From NCBI GenBank assembly GCA_014804225.1, contig JAAVAF010000061.1, forward strand, positions 1 through 6,805: DNA of 6,805 bases. Reading direction: 5' to 3'. Source of the stretch: Lachnospiraceae bacterium. Lineage in GTDB: Bacteria; Bacillota; Clostridia; Lachnospirales; Lachnospiraceae. The notes under the pieces are model-generated. The model had not been told where the DNA came from. It saw nothing but the letters and a program-made list of their open reading frames with translations, and made no database searches. Below are positions 1-5,744 of the stretch, piece after piece (within the stretch, counting starts at the first letter, position 1; each line of letters opens with the position of its first letter). The translations under genes were made by a program, and so were the position numbers.

Positions 1-1878
1 ATGGACAGCTTTTTATCGGGATTTTCACGCGGATATACGGGAAATGTAGGAGGTTATATGGGTGGCGTTTCAGGTACGGGAACGGCGGGCAGCGGGACCT
101 CAGGCGGACAGAGTGCAGATGTGACGCAGCTAAAGGCGGGCGATACCTTTCAGGGCGAGATCACCTCGGTAAATGGGGAGGACGTGCAGATACAGCTTAT
201 GAACGGTCAATATTTGACGGCAAAGCTTGAACGTGATGTGCAGGTGGCGTTGGGACAGGTGCTCAATTTACAGGTGCAGTCCAATAAAGATAACCGTGTG
301 GTGTTAAAACCTGTATATGACGGCAATTCGCAAATGCTCCGTGTAGGTGAGGCGGCACTTCGCGCGGCAAATATGGCAGTGAATGAAAAGAATTTACAGC
401 TTGTGGCAAAACTGATTGAAAACGGTATGTCAATTGATAAAAACACGCTTATGACGTATAATCGGCTGGCGTTGCAAAATCCGAGGGTGAATCTTTCCAA
501 TATTATAGAACTCAACAAATTGCAGATGCCGATTACGGAGGAGAATGCAAAGCAGTTACAAAATTATCATAATTTAGAGCACAAGATTTTGGACGGTGTT
601 AAGGAAGCCGCCGATGAACTTGTGAAAACATATGACAGTATTGTCGGACAGGGAGCGCATGAGGGCGCTGCTTTGTCGGGGAATCCGGCTGCGCTTGAAA
701 ACGGTGCAAAGTTTATGGAACAGGTGCTTACACTTTTGACTGAGGAGAATGCGGATGAGGGGGCGGTTGTTTCTAAAACGGAACAAAATGTGGCGGTGGA
801 AAATAATCAAACGACCGAAAACAGTGTGACTGTAGCCACAAATGATAATGATCAAACGGCGGTAAATATCGGTACAGAGAATGCACAAAAGGTATCGGAA
901 AATGGAACGATACAAAAAGATGGTGTACAGATTGCAGGGAATGAAAATCAGAATCAACCTGTTGAGAATAAAATGACTGACATAGTCAATGAAAATGTCA
1001 AAGAGACGGACACCTATGCAGTAAAACAGCCGCAGACTTTCGAGGCACAAACAAAAGAAACGTTTCAGGAGTTGGTTGACCGATTAAAGGGAGAGGATCC
1101 TCAGAATGTGCCCGAGAGCGTGATAAACGATATCAAAAGCGGTAAGGCGGATATTAAGGACATCAAACAACTTTTGACCAACACGGATATCGGAAAAAGC
1201 TTGACGGCAGAGCAAAAAGCAAAAATTTTTGACTCGGAGCCGTTTAAAAGTCTGTTAAAAGATGGTTTGCAAAAGCGCTGGAGCATTACGCCCGAGGAGA
1301 TTTCCAGAGAAGGAAAGGTTGAGGAGTTTTACAGTAAACTTTTAAAGGAGTCAAACCAGCTCTCAAAACTGATGAATGAAGCGATGCAATCGTCTGATGC
1401 ACAGTCTGCAAACGCATCGCAGACAAAAGCGATGGGAAATATTGCAGAAAATGTGGAATTTATCAATCATATGAACCAGATGTTCAATTATGTGCAGTTG
1501 CCGTTAAAGTTTGGTGATTCACAGGCACACGGGGATTTGTATGTGTATACCAACAAGAAGAATATGGCGCACAAAGACGGAATGCTCACCGCGTTTTTGC
1601 ATCTTGATATGGATCATCTCGGTTCCCTTGATGTCAGTATAGCGTTACAGACGCAGAGAAGTCAGATTACAACGAAATTTTATCTGGATGAGGACTCAAT
1701 CGCACTTGTTAAAGAGCATATTGGGGAGTTGAGTGCGCGGCTTGAGAAAAAAGGTTATAGTTGCAAAAATATGATTTTGGAAAAAGAGGAAGATAAGACT
1801 GTGCTTGAACATATCGAGGAACAGGTGGCAGCGGGAAGTGCAGTGCTTAGTTATCAGACATTTGATACTAGGGCATAA
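1..1878 (+). CDS. FliK-like flagellar hook-length control protein (YlqG type)
   Basis: The C-terminal part (about residues 495-600) looks like the FliK C-terminal (Flg_hook) domain: the stretch LHLDMDHLGSLDVSI (from residue 533) fits the family pattern of a beta strand, a conserved L-G turn and another strand, followed by a helix and a second strand near residue 590. In FliK this domain contacts the FlhB cytoplasmic domain and switches the export substrate. Residues 1-40 are Gly/Ser/Thr rich and look disordered. Residues 43-106 are beta-rich (an OB-like barrel is my guess). Residues 113-248 are helical, 250-345 form a low-complexity Asn/Gln/Thr/Glu/Val linker, and 350-480 are helical again. 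No membrane segment is visible. The ATG is the first base of the window, so its ribosome binding site is not seen and a start further upstream cannot be excluded. The downstream neighbour is an FlhB-tail protein, supporting an export role. In Bacillus subtilis a similar pair is ylqG-ylqH, outside the main flagellar operon. The product is probably not the principal FliK, but that is inference. Confidence 0.75.
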   Translation: MDSFLSGFSRGYTGNVGGYMGGVSGTGTAGSGTSGGQSADVTQLKAGDTFQGEITSVNGEDVQIQLMNGQYLTAKLERDVQVALGQVLNLQVQSNKDNRVVLKPVYDGNSQMLRVGEAALRAANMAVNEKNLQLVAKLIENGMSIDKNTLMTYNRLALQNPRVNLSNIIELNKLQMPITEENAKQLQNYHNLEHKILDGVKEAADELVKTYDSIVGQGAHEGAALSGNPAALENGAKFMEQVLTLLTEENADEGAVVSKTEQNVAVENNQTTENSVTVATNDNDQTAVNIGTENAQKVSENGTIQKDGVQIAGNENQNQPVENKMTDIVNENVKETDTYAVKQPQTFEAQTKETFQELVDRLKGEDPQNVPESVINDIKSGKADIKDIKQLLTNTDIGKSLTAEQKAKIFDSEPFKSLLKDGLQKRWSITPEEISREGKVEEFYSKLLKESNQLSKLMNEAMQSSDAQSANASQTKAMGNIAENVEFINHMNQMFNYVQLPLKFGDSQAHGDLYVYTNKKNMAHKDGMLTAFLHLDMDHLGSLDVSIALQTQRSQITTKFYLDEDSIALVKEHIGELSARLEKKGYSCKNMILEKEEDKTVLEHIEEQVAAGSAVLSYQTFDTRA

Positions 1879-1879
1879 A

Positions 1880-1920
1880 ATGAAAAATCAAAGATTTTTC
1901 ATAAACGAATTTATTCGTTT
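1880..1920. repeat. two adjacent perfect palindromes after the fliK-like stop
   Basis: Two back-to-back hairpins start two bases after the fliK-like stop codon. In the first, ATGAAAAATC (1880-1889) pairs with GATTTTTCAT (1893-1902) around AAA. In the second, AAACGAAT (1903-1910) pairs with ATTCGTTT (1913-1920) around TT. The stems are A/T-rich and no separate run of T follows, so a classical terminator is not a good fit. They may act as a processing or mRNA-stabilising site, or be part of a dispersed palindromic element. Confidence 0.6.
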
Positions 1921-1947
1921 TGCAAATATTGTGCAGAGGGAATGCAT

Positions 1948-1975
1948 ACAACAAAAAGCTGACGCTTTTCGTTGT
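1948..1975. repeat. 12-bp imperfect palindrome
   Basis: ACAACAAAAAGC (1948-1959) pairs with GCTTTTCGTTGT (1964-1975), with a single mismatch, around the loop TGAC. It is the third hairpin in the gap between the FliK-like gene and the FlhX-like gene. A further short pairing, CGCAA (1984-1988) with TTGCG (2010-2014), would enclose the ribosome binding site of the next gene and could weakly mask it. That last point is inference from sequence only. Confidence 0.5.
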
Positions 1976-2001
1976 CGAGAATTCGCAAGTTGTATAAAAT
2001 T

Positions 2002-2008
2002 GGGGGGA
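2002..2008 (+). promoter_or_regulatory. ribosome binding site deciding the flhX-like start
   Basis: The run GGGGGGA lies 11 bases before the ATG at 2020 and is the only purine-rich Shine-Dalgarno candidate near it. A TTG at 1972 opens the same frame 16 codons earlier, but it sits inside the 1948-1975 hairpin and has no ribosome binding site, so ATG 2020 is preferred. Confidence 0.65.
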
Positions 2009-2019
2009 TTTGCGTAATA

Positions 2020-2322
2020 ATGGCTGAGGACAAGAATAAAAAAGTAAAACAGGCTGTGGCGTTGGAATATGATCCTGCGGATAATGCACCGCGAGTGATT
2101 GCGATGGGGCGCGGCGCGCTTGCTGAGAAAATTATTGAACAGGCAAAACAGGCAGAAGTGCCGGTGCACAGAGACGATAAGTTGGCAGATACGCTGTCCA
2201 AATTACAGATTGGTGACATGATACCACCGGAGCTTTATGAGGTAGTCGCAGAGATTCTCATTTTTGTGGATGGTATGGATAAAATCAAATCAAAGATAGC
2301 GGCACACCAAAAGACAAAGTGA
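2020..2322 (+). CDS. FlhB C-terminal domain homologue (FlhX/YlqH type), no NPTH site
   Basis: This 100-residue soluble protein matches the cytoplasmic domain of FlhB/YscU, the substrate-specificity switch of the flagellar type III export gate. Visible family features are QAVALEYDPADNAPRV (residues 11-26), the GRGALAEKI helix, the VPVHRDDKLADTL stretch and the closing IPPELYEVVAEIL helix. The four FlhB membrane helices are absent. The segment aligned with the autocleavage motif NPTH reads KKVK (residues 7-10), so self-cleavage is not expected; the protein resembles FlhB after cleavage. Small FlhB-tail proteins of this kind (FlhX in Helicobacter, YlqH in Bacillus) are known, and FlhX can partly substitute for the cleaved FlhB fragment. 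Position directly after a FliK-like gene suggests that the two products interact. The tail is Lys-rich. Confidence 0.85.
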   Translation: MAEDKNKKVKQAVALEYDPADNAPRVIAMGRGALAEKIIEQAKQAEVPVHRDDKLADTLSKLQIGDMIPPELYEVVAEILIFVDGMDKIKSKIAAHQKTK

Positions 2323-2323
2323 T

Positions 2324-2352
2324 TTAACAAAATAACGATATGGGAGTATAGT
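2324..2352 (+). promoter_or_regulatory. sigma-A type promoter upstream of the yraN leader
   Basis: TTAACA (2324-2329) and TATAGT (2347-2352) each match the housekeeping consensus at five of six positions and are separated by the ideal 17 bases. The -35 box begins two bases after the flhX-like stop. Transcription would begin near 2359, at the base of the AATACTTCT stem, leaving a leader of about 137 bases before yraN. This suggests yraN-pgeF have their own promoter. No experimental start is known to me. Confidence 0.55.
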
Positions 2353-2426
2353 GTGAAAAATACTTCTAAGGTAGCAAATCGAAAAATTCGATTTATACAC
2401 TGCCTAAGAAGTATTAAATTTCACAC
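2351..2426. repeat. 76-base long imperfect palindrome with nested hairpin
   Basis: The outer arms are GTGTGAAA (2351-2358) and TTTCACAC (2419-2426). Inside, AATACTTCT (2359-2367) pairs with AGAAGTATT (2407-2415), with a three-base AAA bulge (2416-2418) between the outer and middle stems. After an A-A mismatch, AGGTAG (2369-2374) pairs with CTGCCT (2400-2405) including one G-U. The apex holds a perfect hairpin, AAATCGAA (2376-2383) with TTCGATTT (2387-2394). The outer arm abuts the -10 box of the promoter. The element may be the structured 5' end of the yraN transcript, a small RNA, or a MITE/REP-like dispersed repeat; one copy in one window cannot tell. Confidence 0.7.
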
Positions 2427-2428
2427 AG

Positions 2429-2454
2429 GAAAAACGCAAAGAGTAGCGTTTTTC
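2429..2454 (+). terminator. terminator-like hairpin in the yraN leader
   Basis: GAAAAACGC (2429-2437) pairs perfectly with GCGTTTTTC (2446-2454) around an eight-base loop. The 3' arm supplies a TTTTT run, as in Clostridial bidirectional intrinsic terminators, but the GC core is only three pairs and the T run lies inside the stem. It sits about 70-95 bases after the predicted transcription start and 41 bases before yraN, so it could end a short RNA or act as an attenuator. Confidence 0.4.
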
Positions 2455-2495
2455 ATTTCTATTTGAGCCCGCACAAGGCGGAATGAGGGATTAAA

Positions 2496-2852
2496 ATGAA
2501 CACCAGGAAAAAGGGTGCGGCGTATGAACAGGTGGCGGCAGCATATCTGCAAAAACACGGTGTGCGAATATTGGAGCGCAATTACAGGAACCGCCGCGGA
2601 GAGATTGATTTGATTGGGAAAGACGGCGAATATACGATATTTATTGAGGTGAAGTATCGAAAAGACGACGATAAGGGCAATCCGGCGGAGGCGGTCAATT
2701 TCGCGAAACAAAAAACAATCTGCAAAGTAGCTGATTATTATCGCATGACACATGGAATGGGAGAATTTTCGGCGGTGCGCTATGATGTGGTAGCGATAGA
2801 GGGAGAAATAATCACGTGGTATAAAAATGCATTTGCGCATATTTATACATAA
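2496..2852 (+). CDS. yraN: YraN family (UPF0102) nuclease-like protein
   Basis: The 118-residue length and motif order are typical of the YraN/UPF0102 family. An N-terminal GAAYEQVAAAYL helix (with Glu11) is followed by RNYRNRRGEIDLI (residues 28-40) and FIEVKYR (49-55), then the YDVVAI strand near residue 96. Asp38, Glu51 and Lys53 form the D...ExK core of the PD-(D/E)XK nuclease fold, similar to archaeal Holliday-junction resolvases. All core residues are present, so metal-dependent DNA cleavage is plausible, but the biological role of the family is not settled. The start is supported by GAGGGA (2485-2490) five bases before the ATG. pgeF follows after 29 bases with its own ribosome binding site, so the two are probably cotranscribed. 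In many Firmicutes yraN lies near rnhB and ylqG/ylqH, which fits this neighbourhood. Confidence 0.9.
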   Translation: MNTRKKGAAYEQVAAAYLQKHGVRILERNYRNRRGEIDLIGKDGEYTIFIEVKYRKDDDKGNPAEAVNFAKQKTICKVADYYRMTHGMGEFSAVRYDVVAIEGEIITWYKNAFAHIYT

Positions 2853-2881
2853 GATTGATATAGGCAGTATGGGAGATTGGA

Positions 2882-3799
2882 ATGTTAGAAACGATTGTCA
2901 GACATGGAACAAGAAATACGTGCAAACTTCGATTTGACCAAGACAGTCAAGAGATGGCGTATTTCACATTTGACGGAATCGAAACGACAGGGATTGTGGA
3001 GCACTTTTTTTCGACAAGAATGGGAGGCGTGAGTACAGGGCATACAGCGTCACTGAATTTCAGTTATTCGCAAGGTGATAAAAAAGAAAACGTTGACGAA
3101 AATTTTAGAAGAGCGGCCACGCATTTTGGAAAAAAAGTCGAGGATATTGTGTGTTCTCAGCAAACACACACCACCAATGTGCGTAGAGTGACTGCCGACG
3201 ATAAGGGAAAAGGCATTGTGCGGGAACTCGATTACGCTGATGTGGATGGCCTTATCACAAATGAAAAGGGAATCATACTTGCAACCTTTTTTGCGGATTG
3301 TGTGCCGTTATTCGTTATTGACCCAGTCAGTCACGCGATAGGCTTATCGCATTCAGGCTGGCGAGGAACAGTTGGAAAAATGGGAAAGGTTACATTAGAC
3401 TGTATGGCAAAAGAATTCGGTACAAAAGCGGAAAATGTGCACGTTGCAATCGCACCTTCTATTTGTCAAAATTGTTATGAAGTCAGCGAGGACGTAGCGC
3501 TTGCCTTTGCGGAGGCATTTCCGAGAAATGACGATATGGCAAGGGAATTTCTTTTACGTTATCGCAGTGAAATGACAAAAAAGGATATCGAGGACTGCCT
3601 TTTTTATCAAAAAGAAAACGGAAAATATCAGTTGAATTTGTGGTATGCAAATTTCAGGGTCTTTCGCGATGCGGGTGTGCCGGATGAAAACATAGAAGTA
3701 ACGGACGTGTGCACTTGCTGCAATCCGAAACTTTTGTTCAGCCACAGGGCAAGTAAGGGAAAACGCGGAAATTTAGGTGCATTTTTAATGCTAGTGTAG
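2882..3799 (+). CDS. pgeF: PgeF/YfiH family zinc enzyme (polyphenol oxidase-like, LACC1 domain)
   Basis: The 305-residue product carries the full signature of the YfiH/YlmD/LACC1 family. FSTRMGGVS (residues 43-51) is near the N-terminus. The metal ligands are His96 in CSQQTHTTN, Cys140 in FFADCVPL and His157 in SHSGWRG. APSICQNCYEV (191-201) and a C-terminal CTCC...FSHR...GNLGAF segment (277-301) follow. The family was first annotated as laccase-like polyphenol oxidase; later work assigned purine nucleoside phosphorylase and adenosine deaminase activity to LACC1 and bacterial homologues, and in E. coli YfiH (PgeF) prevents wrong residues entering peptidoglycan stem peptides. Which applies here cannot be read from the sequence. 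The protein should be cytoplasmic, with no signal peptide. GGGAG (2871-2875) lies six bases before the ATG. Cys195 and Cys198 together with the CTCC cluster make the protein unusually cysteine-rich in its second half. Confidence 0.92.
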   Translation: MLETIVRHGTRNTCKLRFDQDSQEMAYFTFDGIETTGIVEHFFSTRMGGVSTGHTASLNFSYSQGDKKENVDENFRRAATHFGKKVEDIVCSQQTHTTNVRRVTADDKGKGIVRELDYADVDGLITNEKGIILATFFADCVPLFVIDPVSHAIGLSHSGWRGTVGKMGKVTLDCMAKEFGTKAENVHVAIAPSICQNCYEVSEDVALAFAEAFPRNDDMAREFLLRYRSEMTKKDIEDCLFYQKENGKYQLNLWYANFRVFRDAGVPDENIEVTDVCTCCNPKLLFSHRASKGKRGNLGAFLMLV

Positions 3800-3818
3800 T
3801 ATGAAAAGTTTCGTACAG

Positions 3819-3845
3819 AAAAATGCTTTAGATGCGGCATTTTTT
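3819..3845 (+). terminator. terminator-like hairpin between pgeF and the ABC gene
   Basis: AAAAATGC (3819-3826) pairs with GCATTTTT (3837-3844) around a ten-base loop, and one further T follows. The layout (A run, short GC core, T run) matches the hairpin at 2429-2454. It comes 20 bases after the pgeF stop and suggests that the yraN-pgeF unit ends here at least in part. A second small pairing at 3800-3815 precedes it. I could not find a convincing promoter for the ABC gene in the remaining bases. Confidence 0.45.
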
Positions 3846-3851
3846 AGAAAG
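3846..3851 (+). promoter_or_regulatory. ribosome binding site deciding the ABC transporter start
   Basis: AGAAAG lies eight bases before the ATG at 3860. An in-frame GTG at 3851 would overlap this site and leave no room for ribosome binding, so ATG 3860 (601 residues) is preferred to the three-codon-longer reading. The site is weak and touches the end of the preceding hairpin. Confidence 0.5.
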
Positions 3852-3859
3852 TGACAATT

Positions 3860-5665
3860 ATGAAAAATTTTGGTAGAAAGATGGCTCCAAGAAAGAGCTT
3901 TGACACAGAGAACTGGTTTATAGAGAGCTACCGCAGACACAAAGGGCATCCGATGAAGATTTTGATCTCGCTATATCGGGGGAATTATCATAAGTTTGTC
4001 TTGGCGGTCATCTGTTTTTTTATCAAGCACGCTTGTGTGTGGGTGCTGCCGATTGTGACGGCAAATATTATCAATGATGTGACGACACAAAATCCTGACA
4101 CTGTAAGAAATATTGTGTTCTATACAGTGTTTGAGGGGCTTTTGATTGCGATTAACGTGCCGATGAATTATCTCTATACGTCTTATAAAAGTCTTGCCAC
4201 GCGCTATGTGGAAACGGGGCTTCGAAAAGCGCTTGTGCGAAAACTCCAGCAGTTGTCTATTGCGTACCATGTGGAAACACAGTCGGGGCGATTGCACTCA
4301 AAAATCATGCGTGATGTGGAGGCGGTCGAAACGCTTTCCACACAGATGTTTTTAAGTATCTTAAATATTGCGCTCAATATTGCGGTTGCGCTTGTTGTGA
4401 CAGGCACGAAAAGTAAAACAGTGCTTGTGTTTTTTGTGTTTGCGGCACCCGTGGCGGCAATCACGATGGTTTCATTTCGAAATGTTATGAGAAAACGCAA
4501 TACAGAGTTTCGTAAAGAAATGGAGGAAACGTCGGCGCGTATTATGGAGATGGTTCAGCTTGTTCCTGTGACAAGGGCGCATGCGCTTGAGGATAAGGAA
4601 GCGGATAAGATGAGCGGACAGCTTCTTACGGTGGCGGAAAAGGGGTATCGGCTTGATGTGGTACAGGCGCTCTTTGGTTCTGTCGGCTGGGCGGTATTTC
4701 AGATTTTTCAGGTGGTCTGTCTTGCCTTTACGGGATATCTTGCCGTCAGGGGAAGCATACAGGTCGGAGATATCACACTTTATCAAAGCTATTTTGCAAC
4801 AGTGGTTAATCAGGTATCGGCAATCGTGACGCTTCTTCCGACAATCACAAAAGGAATAGAGTCTGTAAACTCAATCGGAGAGGTATTATTGTCTGAGGAC
4901 GTGGAACAAAATGAAGGAAAAGAAAAGCTGGAACGTGTAGAAGGCGTTTTTGATTTCCAAAATGTGAGCTTCCACTATAAAAACAGTGAAAACAGCGTAC
5001 TTCATGAGTTCAATCTGCATGTGGATAAGGGTGAAACGATTGCATTTGTCGGGGAATCGGGAGCCGGAAAGACGACAATCCTAAACATGGTAATCGGATT
5101 TCATATGGCGGAGAGCGGAACACTGCTTTTGGATGGTCAGGACATGAGAACGCTCGATTTGCGAACTTACAGAGAGCATCTTGCAGTTGTGCCACAGACT
5201 TCGATTTTATTTTCCGGAACCATTCGGGAGAATATTACATACGGATGCGAGAATGTCACTGAAGCGCATTTGTATGAGGTTGTAAAGGCAGCGAACCTTG
5301 TGGATTTGATAGAGAATCTGCCAAACGGACTGGATACCCAAGTAGGCGAGCACGGTGGAAAGCTCTCTGGCGGACAAAGACAGCGGATTGCGATTGCGAG
5401 AGCACTTATTCGAAATCCGAAAATTATTGTGCTTGACGAGGCAACTTCCGCGCTTGACAGTATTTCGGAGAAAATGATTCAGGAGGCAATCAACAATCTT
5501 GTCAAGGGAAGGACAACCTTTATTGTAGCGCACAGGCTTTCCACAATCCGCGAGGCGGATAAGATTGCAGTCATTGCAAACGGAGGCTGCGTGGAGTACG
5601 GAACCTATGAGGAATTGATGGCACTGGAAGGTGAATTTTACCGTATGAAAATAATCCAGAGTTAG
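3860..5665 (+). CDS. ABC transporter half-molecule (membrane domain fused to ATPase)
   Basis: This is a 601-residue type IV exporter-style half-transporter. About 45 cytoplasmic residues precede six predicted membrane helices (near 46-67, 84-106, 164-182, 187-206, 270-295 and 308-328). The ATPase domain has all motifs intact: A-loop Tyr373, Walker A GESGAGKTT (398-406, Lys404), Q-loop Gln446, signature LSGGQ (502-506), Walker B with Asp526 and catalytic Glu527, SALD D-loop, and switch His558. It should therefore be an active ATPase working as a dimer in the cytoplasmic membrane. No second half-transporter is adjacent, so a homodimer is likely unless its partner lies elsewhere. The substrate (lipid, peptide or drug) cannot be told from sequence; there is no peptidase C39 domain and no neighbouring peptide precursor that I recognise. 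The stop codon overlaps a strong AGGAG, suggesting coupling to the small gene downstream. Confidence 0.93.
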   Translation: MKNFGRKMAPRKSFDTENWFIESYRRHKGHPMKILISLYRGNYHKFVLAVICFFIKHACVWVLPIVTANIINDVTTQNPDTVRNIVFYTVFEGLLIAINVPMNYLYTSYKSLATRYVETGLRKALVRKLQQLSIAYHVETQSGRLHSKIMRDVEAVETLSTQMFLSILNIALNIAVALVVTGTKSKTVLVFFVFAAPVAAITMVSFRNVMRKRNTEFRKEMEETSARIMEMVQLVPVTRAHALEDKEADKMSGQLLTVAEKGYRLDVVQALFGSVGWAVFQIFQVVCLAFTGYLAVRGSIQVGDITLYQSYFATVVNQVSAIVTLLPTITKGIESVNSIGEVLLSEDVEQNEGKEKLERVEGVFDFQNVSFHYKNSENSVLHEFNLHVDKGETIAFVGESGAGKTTILNMVIGFHMAESGTLLLDGQDMRTLDLRTYREHLAVVPQTSILFSGTIRENITYGCENVTEAHLYEVVKAANLVDLIENLPNGLDTQVGEHGGKLSGGQRQRIAIARALIRNPKIIVLDEATSALDSISEKMIQEAINNLVKGRTTFIVAHRLSTIREADKIAVIANGGCVEYGTYEELMALEGEFYRMKIIQS

Positions 5666-5689
5666 GAGAAAGGTTGTGTTTTATAACAT

Positions 5690-5705
5690 TGTGAATAAAT
5701 TCACA
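5690..5705. repeat. 7-bp perfect palindrome
   Basis: TGTGAAT (5690-5696) pairs with ATTCACA (5699-5705) around AA, in the 79 bases between the ABC stop and the preferred start of the next gene. A second weak stem, AATTT with AAATT around TTCG (5709-5722), follows immediately. It could be an operator-like dyad or a processing site; there is no T run for termination. Confidence 0.4.
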
Positions 5706-5722
5706 TTAAATTTTTCGAAATT

Positions 5723-5731
5723 AGGAAGGAG
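5723..5731 (+). promoter_or_regulatory. ribosome binding site for the small membrane protein
   Basis: AGGAAGGAG lies 13 bases before the ATG at 5745, which is a long spacing; AAGG at 5733-5736, eight bases before the ATG, may serve instead. A competing signal, AGGAG at 5664-5668, stands seven bases before an in-frame GTG at 5676. Both starts are feasible, and ATG 5745 is preferred because it places the usual MKK just before the first membrane helix. Confidence 0.5.
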
Positions 5732-5744
5732 CAAGGTTATAAAG

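Noticed and set aside
574..1050. A 158-codon open frame on the minus strand inside the FliK-like gene.
   Set aside because: It lies opposite a coding region with clear domain structure, has composition typical of a shadow frame and no recognisable motif or ribosome site. The same holds for the other minus-strand frames.
1972..1998. A promoter TTGTCG / TATAAA before the flhX-like gene.
   Set aside because: The spacer is only 15 bases and the -35 match is poor, so it is not called. The gene can be read from the fliK-like transcript.
1972..2019. A longer flhX-like protein starting at TTG 1972 (116 residues).
   Set aside because: No ribosome binding site is near it, and it lies in a hairpin arm. 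The family homology and the GGGGGGA site support ATG 2020.
2417..2432. A 16-base exact match to the E. coli lac operator/lacZ leader (AATTTCACACAGGAAA), raising vector contamination.
   Set aside because: The match stops abruptly on both sides, and much of it is explained as the right arm of the 2351-2426 palindrome. Flanking genes are clearly Clostridial chromosome. Taken as coincidence.
3851..3859. GTG start for the ABC transporter three codons upstream.
   Set aside because: It would overlap the only ribosome binding site candidate, AGAAAG at 3846-3851.
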